Program-made: the position numbers and the translations under genes
In this document: positions 21,431 to 33,788 of the stretch, piece by piece
Layout: each line of letters starts with the position of its first letter
How positions within the stretch are numbered: the first letter of the stretch is position 1
The notes under the pieces: generated by a model
Databases searched by the model: none
What the model was told of the DNA's origin: nothing
The model's input: the letters and a program-made list of their open reading frames with translations, nothing else
Assembly (NCBI RefSeq): GCF_021869535.1
Contig: NW_026262668.1
Location: forward strand, 137,999,635-138,063,634
From: Mytilus californianus
Lineage: Eukaryota; Mollusca; Bivalvia; Mytilida; Mytilidae
DNA length: 64,000 nt
Direction of reading: 5' to 3'

Positions 21431-23093
21431 CATTTTTCGTGCTTTAATATGATGATTGTTCAAAAAGTCTTTGTCCCTAGAGCAAAGTGGTGTGTTTTGT
21501 TTTTGCTCAAACCAGAAAAAAAATAAAAATGTTTCTAGAACCCTTTTAATTGCTATAGTTGGTCATATTTTGTTTCACTTTTCTTTACATTTTATAAAGA
21601 TATGAGAAAAAAAATAAAAATCTGTAATGTAACAGACATGGTAGATATCTGTAAATAATCTGAAATCTATATTTGCCTGATTCAGGATTAAATCTGAAAG
21701 AACAAAAATATTGCAGTCCATTGACATATTGGGAAAAATAATGAAGATGAATTTCTCGCCTGCTGGGTTGCAAGCTTACTCCATGAAATAGGAGTAATTA
21801 CAATGTTACACGATCCTAATGAAAATGAATTGACTTTTGAAATCATCAATGTTTATGGTTTTATTGTGTAGTAATTGATCATCATATTCACTGTGTTAAT
21901 GTTATGTTATGCGTTAACTCCCGAGGGATTCAGGACGGAGATGTGGGTATGATAGAAATATAATGGCATGTTGTTATCTATTACAACTTCCTGTTGAGTT
22001 GTTGACAACTGTGTTCAGTACTTGAGATTGTTGTCCATTACTGTCGCCCAATGATAAGCTATTGTCCATCACTGTCTCCAAGTGATAAAGCAGGTACTGA
22101 ATTTTAATGTGATCAAATTTGATTTAAATAAAATCACTTAGTAATAATACATGTAAATACTGTGGATGTTTACAAGGAAAAGACAAAGTACATTTTACAG
22201 ATGTTTCTTAAATGTTTGTCCTAATTACCACAAATATTTTAAACCTATATTTACTTGACAGCATAAAAAGCAACTTAGGAGTAACCCTGTAGATGTCTTT
22301 TCTGATTTGTAGGCTTTCTGTTTCATTAGCAAACAGAAAATCCTTTTTCCTTCAGCTTCATCATCTATGACCTACTTTTCTGGTACTCACTGTGGAAATT
22401 TCATTCATAAAATTGAGAATGGAAATGAATATGGATATATAATATTTATATTAAGAGAGAGATAATGAAAAAAATGTTTGTTTGAATTTTCTTTTGAATT
22501 GAACAGACATTTTAAGATGAAATTTATTAATAAGATGATATTATTTTACACATCAGCTCTATATAGATGATATAATAGGAAGTTAATCCATTAGAGGAAC
22601 TTTATGTATGTAGTTGTTCCTGTTTCCACTTGGTCTCATCACAAACATGACAGATACAGGTCTTGGAAATGATTTTGTACTGATTGACTTGTTATTCTGC
22701 TGTTTGACACTTGTAACCTCATTATAAATAACAAGATTATTTGACAATTTACCTATGTTTCACCTGCTGTAGGTTATAACTTTGATGATGTAATTAGTTA
22801 CTGGATTTATTGGTATGTGACATGGTGACAGAATTATGTGTAATCCCTGAGAAAATGTAGATTCTGTAATCTTTCCTTTCTTTGCTGGTAAAGACAGAAT
22901 TCTGGGTTTCTATCTATTCTCTGTTGGTTGCTTGGTTGCCTGTGAGCAGTTTCGCAAAATATCTTAAGTTGATCATAAGTTATGAACAATTCAGTATACT
23001 TGCAATGAACTTTAGTCGTAAGATTTTTTGTGAAAATGATCACTGGTTTTTATAATTAACTCTTACCGTATATACTCTGGTTCTTTTTTACAG
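21431..23093. other. No supported gene; AT-rich DNA
   Basis: No repeat family or RNA gene was seen. Frames at 21585-21773 and 22834-23043 (minus) are chance-length. Confidence 0.3.
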
Positions 23094-23200
23094 AATTTTG
23101 TGTGCCCTGTTTTAAGAATAAGGAAGAAACCTTAAAAGTTCCATCAATCAAAGACCAAGAACTTATAGTGCAAACTGTGAATGTAGTACAGATAAGTTGA
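23094..23200 (+). other. Exon-like island (speculative terminal exon)
   Basis: A strong acceptor, 'ggttcttttttacag', ends at 23093. One frame is open for about 34 codons, with a mixed-charge peptide including 'VPCFKNKEETLKVPSIKDQE', to a TGA at 23198-23200. An AATAAA lies at 23342-23347. An alternative donor 'ctaatag|gtaata' at 23217/23218 would make a 124-bp exon with stops in all frames, i.e. non-coding. The frame begins after two bases and so could accept a phase-1 upstream exon such as the one ending at 6552. This is unproven. Confidence 0.2.
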
Positions 23201-23349
23201 AGATAATTGCCCTAATAGGTAATACAAATTTGTTCTCATATGAAATACTAGTTGTGGAATCTTTCACTTATACATATATAATTCTTGACATTGATACTTC
23301 TGCACACAAGTGAACACACAATGTCATTTTGTTCATTTATCAATAAACC

Positions 23350-23700
23350 ATTTAAGAATTGAATGCTCCTTTTGTAAATTTATTGGGTTGAAAAGCGTAA
23401 ACCGAAGTACATTTTGTAAGAAGCGCAGATGCGCATCATTCTAAAAAAGTGTGCACGGTTAACGCTTTTACAACCCTATAAAATTATTAAAAGAAGCATT
23501 CAATACTTACAATTACATTTTTTGCTAGGATCACGAAAACACGATTTCTTTCAAGTTTTTCTTTTATTTACCTGTGCATTTTATTGTGGAAGCTTGTGTC
23601 ATCATGGATGTTACATTTCATTTGGAAATGAAGGTTAATTTCATAATGACGTGAGATTGCTGTTAGCCAATCAAAATAACGCATTATAATGAAACAAACA
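23350..23700. mobile_element. Foldback element with 48-bp arms
   Basis: The left arm at 23356-23404 ('gaattgaatgctccttttgt' ... 'aaaagcgtaaaccg') is the imperfect reverse complement of 23456-23506 ('cggttaacgcttttacaacc' ... 'agaagcattcaatact'). The 51-bp loop contains 'gatgcgcatc', a perfect palindrome. The following 200 bp ('ttgctaggatcacgaaaaca', 'tcatcatggatgttacattt', 'tagccaatcaaaataacgca') are of a type I associate with mussel repeats and include a CCAAT motif. No coding capacity is present. It is probably a non-autonomous DNA element. Confidence 0.6.
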
Positions 23701-23880
23701 TGTAATGTAATTATTGATACATAAGTTTGAAGTCCTGAGGAATTTTACTGTGAAGTTCAAGGGAGAATTTAGTCCAACCATATTGAATGAAAATATATAT
23801 TGTCACAATAGAGATGTGGATTGATTGTTCATTCTTATCTACTGAAGACCAGCGATGGAAGGCAAGGATGGCAACTTTTA

Positions 23881-24560
23881 CCTATTCATTGGGCTATGAA
23901 GACTTTAACCAACTTCCACTGAACCACAGGCTCAGTCTGGATGCATTACCTTTCAATGTGACCACAGGCTCAGACAGGATGCATTACCATTCAATGTGAC
24001 CACAGGCTCAGGCAGAAGACATTACTGTTCCCTTGGACTACAAGTTCAGACTGTTGCTTTTACCCTACTGCTTAACGACTCAAACTGGAGCTTTTACCCT
24101 TCCACTGGACTACAGGCTCATACTGGTAGCAGTACTTTTCCATGTGACCATGGGCCTAGATTAGAATAGTTCCCCATTTCTCTGGACTACATTCTCAGAC
24201 TGGAGCCTTTACCCATCCAGTGGATCTCAGATTCAATGACTGGAGCCTTTACCAATCCAGTGGACCTCAGATTCAATGACTGGAGCCTTTACCCATCCAG
24301 TGGATCTCAGATGCAATGACTGGGGCCTTTACCCATCCAGTGGACCTCAGATTCAATGACTGGAGCCTTTACCCATTCAGTGGATCTCAGATTCAATGAC
24401 TGGAGCCTTTGCCCATCCAGTGGATCTCAGATTCAATGACTGGAGCCTTTGCCCATCCAGTGGATCTCAGATTCAGTGACAGGAGTCTTTAGCCATCCAG
24501 TGGATGTCAGATTCAATGACTGGAGTCTTTACCCTTCCACTGGATCACTTACTCAATACT
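23881..24560 (+). repeat. 40-bp minisatellite with decayed left flank
   Basis: The core from about 24190 has nine 40-bp units: 'tggagcctttacccatccag' then 'tggatctcagattcaatgac'. The left part (23881-24190) has older units of about 45-60 bp built on 'ccacaggctcagactgg'. Variants are single-base changes such as 'ggacctcag' and 'cccattcag'. The plus-strand frame 23787-23999 runs into this array and is not a gene. Confidence 0.93.
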
Positions 24561-26080
24561 TCTAATGGTTGTTGATTCTAACACATAATGTACTTGGCCA
24601 CACACTTTATTGGACAGCTGTTGTCACTGTAGTCCATTATTTTCAATAAACATCATTCTTCTAATCGGATAACTTCAAATAATGGGCTTTTATAATAACA
24701 TGTTTAATAACAATAAATTACAGGATCAGCTCTCAATAGCTTTGTGAACTGGTGAATGGGAGGGTCTAACCGTTGATCCCCTATTAATTAAGAACCTTAA
24801 TACTAATGGACAAAAATCTTATTAGGGTCTAAGTCAAGGTTTATGACAGTGTCAGCAGGAGAGTTTTGCCAACTGCCATATGTGACCAAGATTTTATAAT
24901 TAATCATATTTGCATGGAAAATCAGATTTAACATGCTGTCACAAATAAGAAAATAGAGTTTTATAGAAATCTCAGTTCAGTCTGTAGGAATGATTGTGTA
25001 AAGGTCAGTATTTACACATTTTATCATGTATTATTTATAGATATGAATAAAAAGGGGTTGTTTGATATGTCAGTCAGACAGCAAATAATCAACACAAAAA
25101 AGATATTCAACAATAAATTCTTGTCTAGGTCATGGTTAAGCTTTGATTATGACTCTTGAGTTTAGACAAGTTATGAGACAGCCTTTTTTAATGCACAGAT
25201 TTTAGAGGGACCAAAGAATGTTCATAAATAAATCTGATTTTTATTTTTGACAGCTAGAAGGATCTTGGGGAAATGTGGTAGAGTATACAGACTTTCTTTA
25301 TGACAGACGAAGATCTAGTATTTCTCTCCTGTCCATAGTTATTGATAGAATCCATGTGACTTCAATCAGTCACCTAAAATCTTTTATGTAAACCTAATTA
25401 ATATTGATAGCTGTGAAGTTGTAACAAATCTTTGTCATTATAAAGGATCACATATTGATTGTGTCTCTTGATATTTTGAAAGTGTAATGTGGGACAGATA
25501 AAATCAAAAGTAATACTTTTTGACAGTTTTTTCATGACATAAAATGCAAACTTTTCTGATAAAGTCCATTATAGATTCAGTACTACATACAACGGATATG
25601 TTTACTGGTAGATAATATACATTGTAAATAGACTTGACTTCTTAATCCTATATTGTTTTAATAATTTGAAGATATATACATTGTACAATATTAAGATTTT
25701 TACTCAGTTTAGTTTAGAAGTTTACATGTATGAAGAATGGGACAATCCATTTTTTTTCCTTCAGATTTCCCCTGTAAACATGTTTTAGTATTTTCTTCCA
25801 AGCATAAGGCTTTCTTAGTTGCTCCAAAACAGACATTTCATATCTCTGTATTCATAGTTTTATGAAATCAACCTTTAAAGAATCTTTAAAATTATAGAAT
25901 TAAATAAATGTATTTGTTTTATACAGGCTGACATCAATAATATAGATATTGTTCTGATTTAAAAAAACAAACAGGAATGTCAATACATCATCTTGTAGAC
26001 TTTTTAACCTGTCTTTTGGAAAAGTCTCTTCAGATGACCATTTTCAGAATGGGTGACATTTACATAGCCTATAACCTACA
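24561..26080. other. No supported gene; includes a family D fragment at 25040-25110
   Basis: At 25047-25100 'gtttgatatgtcagtcagac' and 'agcaaataatcaacacaaa' resemble a decayed family D start. The rest is AT-rich and unassigned. Confidence 0.35.
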
Positions 26081-26640
26081 CACCAAAAGTGTGGACCACT
26101 CTTTAACATAAACTGTAAAATGTGTGTATCACTCTATAACTTAAACAGAAAAAATGTCGACCACTCTATAGCAGAAACTGAAAGTGTGGACCACTCTATA
26201 GCAAAAACTGAACAAATAGTGGACCATTCTATAACAGAAACAGAAAAAGTGTGGACCTCTCTTTTACATAACTGAAAAACATGTGGACCAATCTTTGATA
26301 TAACTGAAAAATATGTAGACCACTCTTTAACATAACTGAAAAACATGTGGACCATTCTTTAACATAAACTTAAAAACATGTGGACCACTCTATAACAGAA
26401 ACAAAAAAAGTGTGGACTTCTCTTTTACATAACTGAAAAACGTGTGGACCACTCTTTAACACAAACAGAAAAAAGTGTGGACCACTCTTTAACACAAACA
26501 GAAAAAAGTGTGGACCACTCTTTAACACAAACAGAAAAAAGTGTGGACCACTCTTTAACACAAACAGAAAAAAGTGTGGACCACTCTTTAATATAAACTG
26601 AAAAAAGTGTATACCACTTTTTAACATAACTGAAAAAATA
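26081..26640 (+). repeat. 33-bp minisatellite, about 17 units
   Basis: The homogeneous part (26440-26600) has 33-bp units: 'gtgtggaccactctttaaca' then 'caaacagaaaaaa'. Left units are decayed ('ctataacagaaactgaaag'). The period is a multiple of three, so minus-strand frames at 26134-26355 and 26370-26627 show an 11-residue repeat (KSGPHFFLFVL); these are not genes. A MITE begins about 30 bp after the last unit. Confidence 0.93.
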
Positions 26641-26671
26641 TTGGGATCAATCTATAACAAAAACTTTGACA

Positions 26672-27071
26672 TTTTAAGGATGTTAGCTCCTCGGTTTCTA
26701 AATAACAACCATTTTAAAAGACTGTTCTAAATTGATAGTATATAAATAAAGGAGCTTAAAAAGTAGAAAAAATGACAGGTCTGTGTCCTTGTTTTTGAGA
26801 AATGATCAATTGAAAATTTGGCGGGAAATGATTTTCTCCAAATTTTTTCTACATTTGACATTGGCACCTTTTTCCTTTCAAAAACTATAAAAAAAAATTA
26901 ACAAGGATTTTATAAGATTTGAAAAAAGGAAATTTCAAACTACATGTAATGAAATTATGAAAAGAAAAGTAGGGATGAGTGGGCAAAATTTTTATTGGCA
27001 CTACATGGATAAGACTAGAGGATTCTGAATATCTGACAAAAAGTCAAAAACATGAGTAGCCAACATCCTTC
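26672..27071 (+). mobile_element. MITE-1, long copy (about 400 bp)
   Basis: The terminal inverted repeats are 'aaggatgttagctcctc' (26676-26692) and 'gagtagccaacatcctt' (27054-27070), 15 of 17 bases matching. A second, shorter copy in the opposite orientation is at 54164-54391; both share 'ggtttctaaataac', 'atagtatataaataaagga' and 'tatctgacaaaa'. There is no coding capacity. No target duplication could be fixed with confidence. Confidence 0.8.
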
Positions 27072-28435
27072 ATTCTTTAAGTCAATTTTTTAGACTTTGA
27101 AACTGAAATAAAAAATATAGTAACTATTGAGGAGAAACTTTCCTTTATCTTTGGTTGTCTTCTAAAAAAAAACATATTGTCATTATTTTAAAGAACAACG
27201 AAGGTGAAATACAATATAAATGACACTTTTTACAGAAATCACTTCAAAAAACATTTATTCTTGGATTCCAATATTTGCAGTTTATTGAATTTTTTTAAGG
27301 GGAAGTTAAAATGCTGGTCTGATTTATCTCCCCTGTCAACATAATCATTGCACAAAAAGTATTCAATAGGAATTTAATTTTGTGGTCTGGGTTAACTGAA
27401 ATCTTCACATATAAAGGCGAGCTAACTGTTCCAGATAGAACTGATCAGAGTCCGATAAAAATGATGAATGAAAAATTGTGACAACTCTTTTTATTCCTCT
27501 GAGGGATCACTTATTGATATTTTGAAGAATTTTGGTTTTTCATCATTATGCTCCAAACTAATAAATTATTAAAATTGAATCAGTGGTGTAAACAAGCACT
27601 ACTACAAAGTGTGTATCATATTTACTTTTGAATGTCAATACACCATCATATAGAATATAAGATGAGCTTCTGGTGTAATGTTACACAACTTATTGGTAAT
27701 ACATTACAGTATGTTTTATATACTTTACATGTAGATAATATGGTCAGATTTCCCTTGTATTTGTAAAGTTTAATGGTTGTGCTAGTTGTTTCTAAGTAAA
27801 CATTTTTAGACAAAATAAACAAGAAATATCTGTGGCTCTGCTATTAAAACATATTAGTGAATCACTTGCATTATCATAAACAAAATTAATTTATATTGTT
27901 AGAATTACATGTGCTTAAAAAAATACTTTGGGATAGATTCATATAAAATTCTCTATCACTAACATACAAATAAAATGATATATTGCAACATCTTCCCCTT
28001 TACCATATATGGACTCATTTGATTCTCATGAGATAAATACTTAAATATCAACCAATGAAATCTGATTTATGAATGGAACTTTACAAGAACAATGGAGGGT
28101 AACTAACTATATAGCATCCATAGTAACAGAAAGTTAGTGTTTGAAGAGTGTATCTCATAAAAGTGCTGGTTTAATAAACATAAAGCACAGTAAAAGTAGA
28201 CCACCCTTGCAATAAAACTCTTGTCACTTATCCAATGTTCCTGCTCAGGTAGTGGACATTTTAGTGCATATGCAATTACCTAAGAATCTTATTCTATGTT
28301 AACAATGAATACAGTAGAAAGGACTGACATGCCACCTGCTTATATAATGAACTATTTTATAGAATAATGTCAAATAGGACTTTTTTTTTAGTAACAAAAC
28401 ACTTTGAATTTCTTAAAAATATTTGTGTCTTTTCA
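27072..28435. other. No supported gene; AT-rich DNA
   Basis: I see no repeat family, RNA gene or plausible exon. Confidence 0.35.
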
Positions 28436-28625
28436 GGCCATTATTTTTCTCGTTTTAATTATTTTACATTTGTCATTTAGGGGTCCTTTATAGCTTACTA
28501 TGTGGTATGAGTTTTGCTCATTGTTGAAGGCAGTATGGTGACCTACAGTTGTTAACTTCTATGTCATTTGGTCTCTGGTGGAGAGTTGTCTCACTGGCAA
28601 TGATACCACATCTTACTTTTGTATG
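28436..28625 (-). mobile_element. Family D copy, minus strand, well preserved
   Basis: On the plus strand it reads 'ggtcctttatagcttacta', 'gagttttgctcattgttgaa', 'ggtgacctacagttgtta', 'ggtggagagttgtctcactg' and 'gcaatgataccacatctta'. This is the best full-length reference in the window for the 5' half of family D. Confidence 0.88.
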
Positions 28626-29435
28626 GTAAAAAATAAAACCTAATTTGTTTTTTATTAGTGGATCAGTTGATTATGAAAACCTCCATTATATTTATAGTTT
28701 GTTTGACAGACACTTCAATACTTCCTACGTGTAATATCCAAAAGAAACAATATATAACTGTATACATTGTTTACAGGCACTTACAAAATCTGAAATTGTA
28801 CAGCAAGTTTTGACCATTAGAGGAAAGCTTTTTTGAGAAACTGAATAAATATATAATTGGCAATAATGCTTAGAGAACTTATTTAATTTGCTACCAAAAG
28901 CGTTTGACCTCTAACTAATAAGGGTCTTGACCACATACAGTATAATAAAAGCTTATTGATGATCAGATTTGTGTAAATGAATGGGTCAGTTGACATCTAC
29001 TTATCATAGTGCAACATTACCCCTCTTCCATAATGGTTTGTGTCCTTAGGGAACAGGAGATAAATGGTAGAAGGTGAGATATGACTATTAATTATGTGGC
29101 TATCTTCCTAATAATGAGAGCTGTTATTGATTATTTGCTGAGAAGTACAATTAATTTACTTTAGTAGGAGGAAAGACAAATGTTTTCAGTTAATTAAATT
29201 TCTACAAACTGTTTTGAAAATTGTGTGCATTAGTAAAAAAGACATTTCCAGCCAATAAGGTGTTATTTTCTAGATGGTAAAATCTTATATAATTTTTAGT
29301 TTAAATTGTTGTTCATGAAATTCATAACTTTAGAAAAATTAAAAGCATAGAATTAAAGCTTTTAAATTAAAAAGCCAACAATATCAAAAACATTAAATTC
29401 CTACTGAAATTACTAAAAAAAAAAAAAGCAAATGA
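28626..29435. other. No supported gene; AT-rich DNA
   Basis: No feature was recognised. Confidence 0.3.
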
Positions 29436-29540
29436 AGAAACGGAGATGTATTGATAAGTGATAAGTCAAAAAGATACCAACCCAAGGATACAAATTCAAC
29501 AATGTAATTAAAAGACATCTAGAGGACATTCCTAAGACAG
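29436..29540 (+). mobile_element. Family D fragment, strongly diverged
   Basis: 'gaaacggagatgtattgata' followed by 'aagataccaacccaagg' has the spacing of a decayed family D start; assignment is tentative. Confidence 0.4.
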
Positions 29541-29880
29541 TCTTCAATAATAGACAGGTGTCTAGAAATTATGTCTAGTGCTGAATTGCCTGAGTCTGAA
29601 AAGTTGAGAATAAATTCAACATAAACTAGTAGAGAGTTTATTTTAACATTAATTATTGTCTATAGCTCATTGTTTATTACTTATTATGTAGGTTGAATGA
29701 TAAACTATATTGGGAACTTAGCTTGCTTATAATTTGCTCATTCTGAATATCAAGGATAAATGTACAATCATTCAAAATAACATGCTTATACAGTTTTTAT
29801 CAGACAAAATGATTAAAGTAGGCACAACAAATTACTTGAAATCAAGCTAGTAGAGTAACAATTTGGAATAGAATCACTCA

Positions 29881-30205
29881 TTTGTTTAAACCTTCCCATA
29901 GACGAACAACCAGTCCACCAAACAATTAACTTTCTTAACCATTTTAGGATGGTACAATATCTCATGTGTGTAAACCTTCCCATAGATGAACAGTGAAGCA
30001 GTCCACCATACAGCTCAGTCTGTTAACCATATTAGTTTGCTAGAATGGTTCATGTGTTTAAACCTTCCCATAGATGAACAGTGAACCAGTCCACCATACA
30101 GCTTAGTTTGTTAACCATATTAGTCTGCTAGAATGGTTCATGTGTGTTAACCTCCTTCCATAATAGATGAACAGTAAACCATTCTACCATACAGCTCAGT
30201 TTGTT
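29881..30205 (+). repeat. 86-bp satellite, left block (diverged edge)
   Basis: These units carry 'aaaccttcccatagatgaac', 'agtgaaccagtccaccatac' and 'gttaaccatattagtttgct'. They differ from the main block by 'gctagaatggttcatgtg' in place of 'gagaatctgtcatgtg'. The block is cut off inside the word 'ctgttaacc' by a family B insertion at 30206. Confidence 0.9.
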
Positions 30206-31035
30206 GTCAAGCCTGCGACTTTTGTATCAAAAGTGAGACATAGCGATCCTATATTCCGTCCGCCGCGTCCACAAATATTCGTTCTGTGGTTAAAGTTTTT
30301 GAAATTTTAATAACTTTCTTAAACTATCCAGAAGCTTGTTTATGATCATAAGATAGTATCCAGAAGTAAATTTTGTTTAAAAAAAATCCTGTTTATCCGT
30401 ATTTTACTCATATATGGACTTAGTTTTTCTGCCAGTTAACATAACATTCCCTCTGTGGTTAAAGTTTTTCAAATTTTAATAACTTTCTTAAACTATCCTA
30501 TATTTGTACCAAACTTGGACAGAAGCTTGTTTATGATCATAAGATAGCATCCAGAAGAAAATTTTGTAAAAAAACAAATCCTGTTTATCCGTATTTTACT
30601 CATATATGGACTTAGTTTTTCTGCCAGTTAACATAACATTCACTCTGTGGTTAAAGTTTTTCAAATTTTAATAACTTTCTTAAACTATCCTGGATTTGTA
30701 CCACACTTGGACAGAAGCTTGTTTATGATCAAAAGCTAGTATCTGGAAGGAAATTTTGTAAAAATTTATTTCCTGTTTTTCCGTATATTACTTATAAATG
30801 GACTTAGTTTTATTCCAGTTAACATTACGTACAGTCTGCAGTTAAAGTTTTTAAAACATTTATTAGATTCATAAACCTTCTTTGATTTTCACCAAACTTG
30901 AACAGAACTTCTTACAATTAAAAGATAGTATCTAGTGGAAAATTTTTAATAATTTTTTCCCCATTTTTGTTGAGCCTGTGACTAACAGCAAAAGTAGGCG
31001 GGACACGTGGTTCCGCGGAACCCTTACGAATTTTT
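30206..31035 (+). mobile_element. Family B, fullest copy (830 bp), inserted in the 86-bp satellite
   Basis: The element starts 'gtcaagcctgcgacttttgt' and has four internal modules of about 170-190 bp, each beginning near 'ctctgtggttaaagttttt' and containing 'ttaataactttcttaaac', 'ttggacagaagcttgttta' and 'ggacttagtttttctgcc' (starts near 30280, 30450, 30643 and 30830). It ends with the perfect 14-bp palindrome 'ggttccgcggaacc' (31009-31022), then 'cttacgaattttt'. The first and last parts share a diverged direct repeat ('agcctgcgac' and 'agcctgtgac'). No protein is encoded. The satellite resumes at 31036 with 'aaccatattag'; no clear target duplication is seen beyond T residues. Confidence 0.85.
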
Positions 31036-32042
31036 AACCATATTAGTTTGCTAGAATGGTTTCCCATAGATGAACAGTGAACCAGTCCACCATACAACTC
31101 AGTCTGTTAACCATACTAGTTTGAGAATATCTCATGTGTTGAAACCTTCTCATAGATGAACAGTGAACCAGTCCACCATACAACTCAGTCTGTTAACCAT
31201 ACTAGTTTGAGAATCTCTCATGTGTTGAAACCTTCCCATAGTTGAACAGTGAACCAGTCCACCATACAACTCAGTCTGTTAACCATACTAGTTTGAGAAT
31301 CTGTCATGTGTTTAAACCTTCCCATAGTTGAAAAGGGAACCAGTCCACCATACAACTCAGTCTGTTAACCTTACTAGTTTGAGAATCTCTCATGTGTTTA
31401 AACCTTCCCATAGATGAACAGTGAACCAGTCCACCATACAACTCAGTCTGTTAACCTTACTAGTTTGAGAATCTGTCATGTGTTTAAACCTTCTCATAGT
31501 TTAACAGTGAACCAGTCCACCATACAAAGTCTGTTAACCATACTAGTTTGAGAATCTCTCATGTGTTTAAACCTTCCCATAGATGAACAGTGAACCAGTC
31601 CACCATACAACTCAGTCTGTTAACCTTACTAGTTTGAGAATCTGTCATGTGTTTAAACCTTCCCATAGATGAACAGTAAACCAGTCCATCATACAACTCA
31701 GTCTGTTAATCCTACTAGTTTGAGCGTCTGTCATGTGTTTAAACCTTCCCATAGATGAACAGTGAACCAGTCCACCATACAACTCAGTCTGTTAACCTTA
31801 CTAGTTTGAGAATCTGTCATGTGTTTAAACCTTCCCATAGTTGAACAGTGAACCAGTCCACCATACAACTCAGTCTGTTAATCCTACTAGTTTGAGAATC
31901 TGTCATGTGTTTAAACCTTCCCATAGATGAACAGTGAACCAGTCCACCATACAACTCAGTCTGTTAGCCATACTAGTTTGAGAATCTGTCATGTGTTTAA
32001 ACCTTCCCATAGATGAACAGTAAACCAGTCCATCATACAACT
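31036..32042 (+). repeat. 86-bp satellite, main block (about 12 units)
   Basis: Units of exactly 86 bp contain 'cagtctgttaaccatactag', 'tttgagaatctgtcatgtgt', 'ttaaaccttcccatagatga' and 'acagtgaaccagtccaccat'. Frequent alternates are 'aaccttactag', 'aatcctactag', 'tagttgaac' and 'gtaaaccagtccatc'. The block is interrupted in phase by the 1746-bp array at 32043. Confidence 0.95.
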
Positions 32043-33788
32043 AGGTCCAAGGACACAGTTATCGTCCTTTGGTTTTCGTTGTCTACGAATATAGTCCCTA
32101 GTGTGAACAGTGTATAACTTGCATTTTTTTTTTGATACACTTTCCCAATTTATTTCTTGATATTTTATGCATGAAATTTTAAGTAAAGGGATGAACTTAC
32201 ATGTTAAAAAAAATTTGGGTGCTGAATCTTTATGTTAAGTAGTGATTTGGTCCAGTTAAAAAAGGTCAAAAATTAGAATGTCTGAAGCTGTCAAACTGAA
32301 TTTTAGCCCCCCTTAACACAGAATTGTCAATATTTTGAGTTAGAGCTGGTAGAAGTTTCTATAATTTTGATATTATTTGTATCAATAGTAGTACACTACA
32401 CTGTAAAAATCTTTTTGAGATAGAGCAGGTGCGATTTTTTTAATTTGAATTTATTGTCTAAAAGAAATGCACTACGAAATAACTGTGTTCTCGGGCCTAA
32501 GAGATGAATTCCGTAAATGTAGATTCTGCACTTTGGCAACTTTCCTGATTGGTTTGCTGGTTTCAATTTGTCAAACTCAATAAAAGTAAAGGATTTACAT
32601 CTTTGTTTGACAGAAATTCTGTTAAAATGTCCCATTTTGGCATTATACGGCTAAAATAAGCATTTTAAAGCAATTTCCATTTTATGCCTAAGAGCCATGC
32701 TGACTTTCTATCTGACAGCTTTTTATGTTCCTGATATTTGTGTTTCTATGCTTAAATCAAATTTAATTAACCATTTGTGAACTCTGAATCTAGAGAAAAG
32801 TAGATTATCACAGAAAAAATGTGCAGAATATTTGTATTTATGTCCCTGGTTAAACGGCCTGTTTGATGTATGTGAAATGTGAAGAGCTTTGTACATAAAA
32901 TCTGTAGTCCATCACAAATATTTCACTAAATCTGTAAAAAAAACACTTTACAATGATCAGTACACCCTATTCATTTCATATGCTACCATAATTTTCTTCT
33001 TTAGGATAGTAAGTGGTTCAAATATATGCCAATTGAGACTAAAACTACATGCAAGTTTTCCATTGAAAAGTGAAAAACTGATCATCAGACCATACTGTCT
33101 GCAAAAAAAAGTTGTATTCAAGAGTCCTTTTGCAATTAGAATTCTTGTATCATGACATCTTAGCATAGAAATGAGCAAAAAGTAACAAATTTCCATTTCT
33201 TATAGCCTCTGTGTGCATTTTTATATGTAAATATGGGCTACGGCCTAAATCGACTCTAAATAATTCTCAGTCTTACATGGCCTAAGACCATTTTAAACTC
33301 ATGTGGTATGCTTTTTGTAACTTTTCTTTACATTTAAAGTACATTTAATATATATGGAAGAATAATGTATGGTTAAAAAACTTCAAAAACTTCAAATTGG
33401 TAGAAAAAAATGCATGTTTATGTAAGGCTTCCCTTAATTCGAAAATCTGTATTTTCAGGCACAGGCTCATATAAATTTGACTTTGGAATAACTGTAATAA
33501 ATCTGATAAATCAAATGAGTGTTCCGTTGCTTTTAATACTTATTTTATTATATTTAAGAGTATTTAAAAAGCAATTTTTTGGAATATTTAAATTTTTAAG
33601 GCCAAAATCTTCACAGTTGAAAATATTTAATTTAAACGTCAAAAATAAACAATATTTCAATATTAAAATGGCCCTAGTTTCTATAATATATATCCCATGG
33701 CCATGAAACTTGGCCAACTATCTTATAATTTCCTAAGCTTGGGTCATGCAAAGTTTTATTGAAATTGGTCAAGTCTTTCTATCCTATT
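32043..33788 (+). repeat. Family C tandem unit 1 (1746 bp)
   Basis: The unit begins 'aggtccaaggacacagttat' directly after the satellite word 'catacaact' and ends 'caagtctttctatcctatt'. It contains short frames (32396-32635 minus, 32889-33155 plus, 32957-33196 minus, 33410-33706 plus, 33511-33717 minus) with no recognised domain. All recur identically in unit 2. No terminal inverted repeats are visible. The left end matches the dispersed fragment at 20296-20612, so the unit is a transposable or dispersed sequence rather than a pure satellite monomer. Confidence 0.9.

Noticed and set aside
26134..26627. Repeated KSGPHFFLFVL peptide as a protein
   Set aside because: It is the minus-strand translation of the 33-bp minisatellite.
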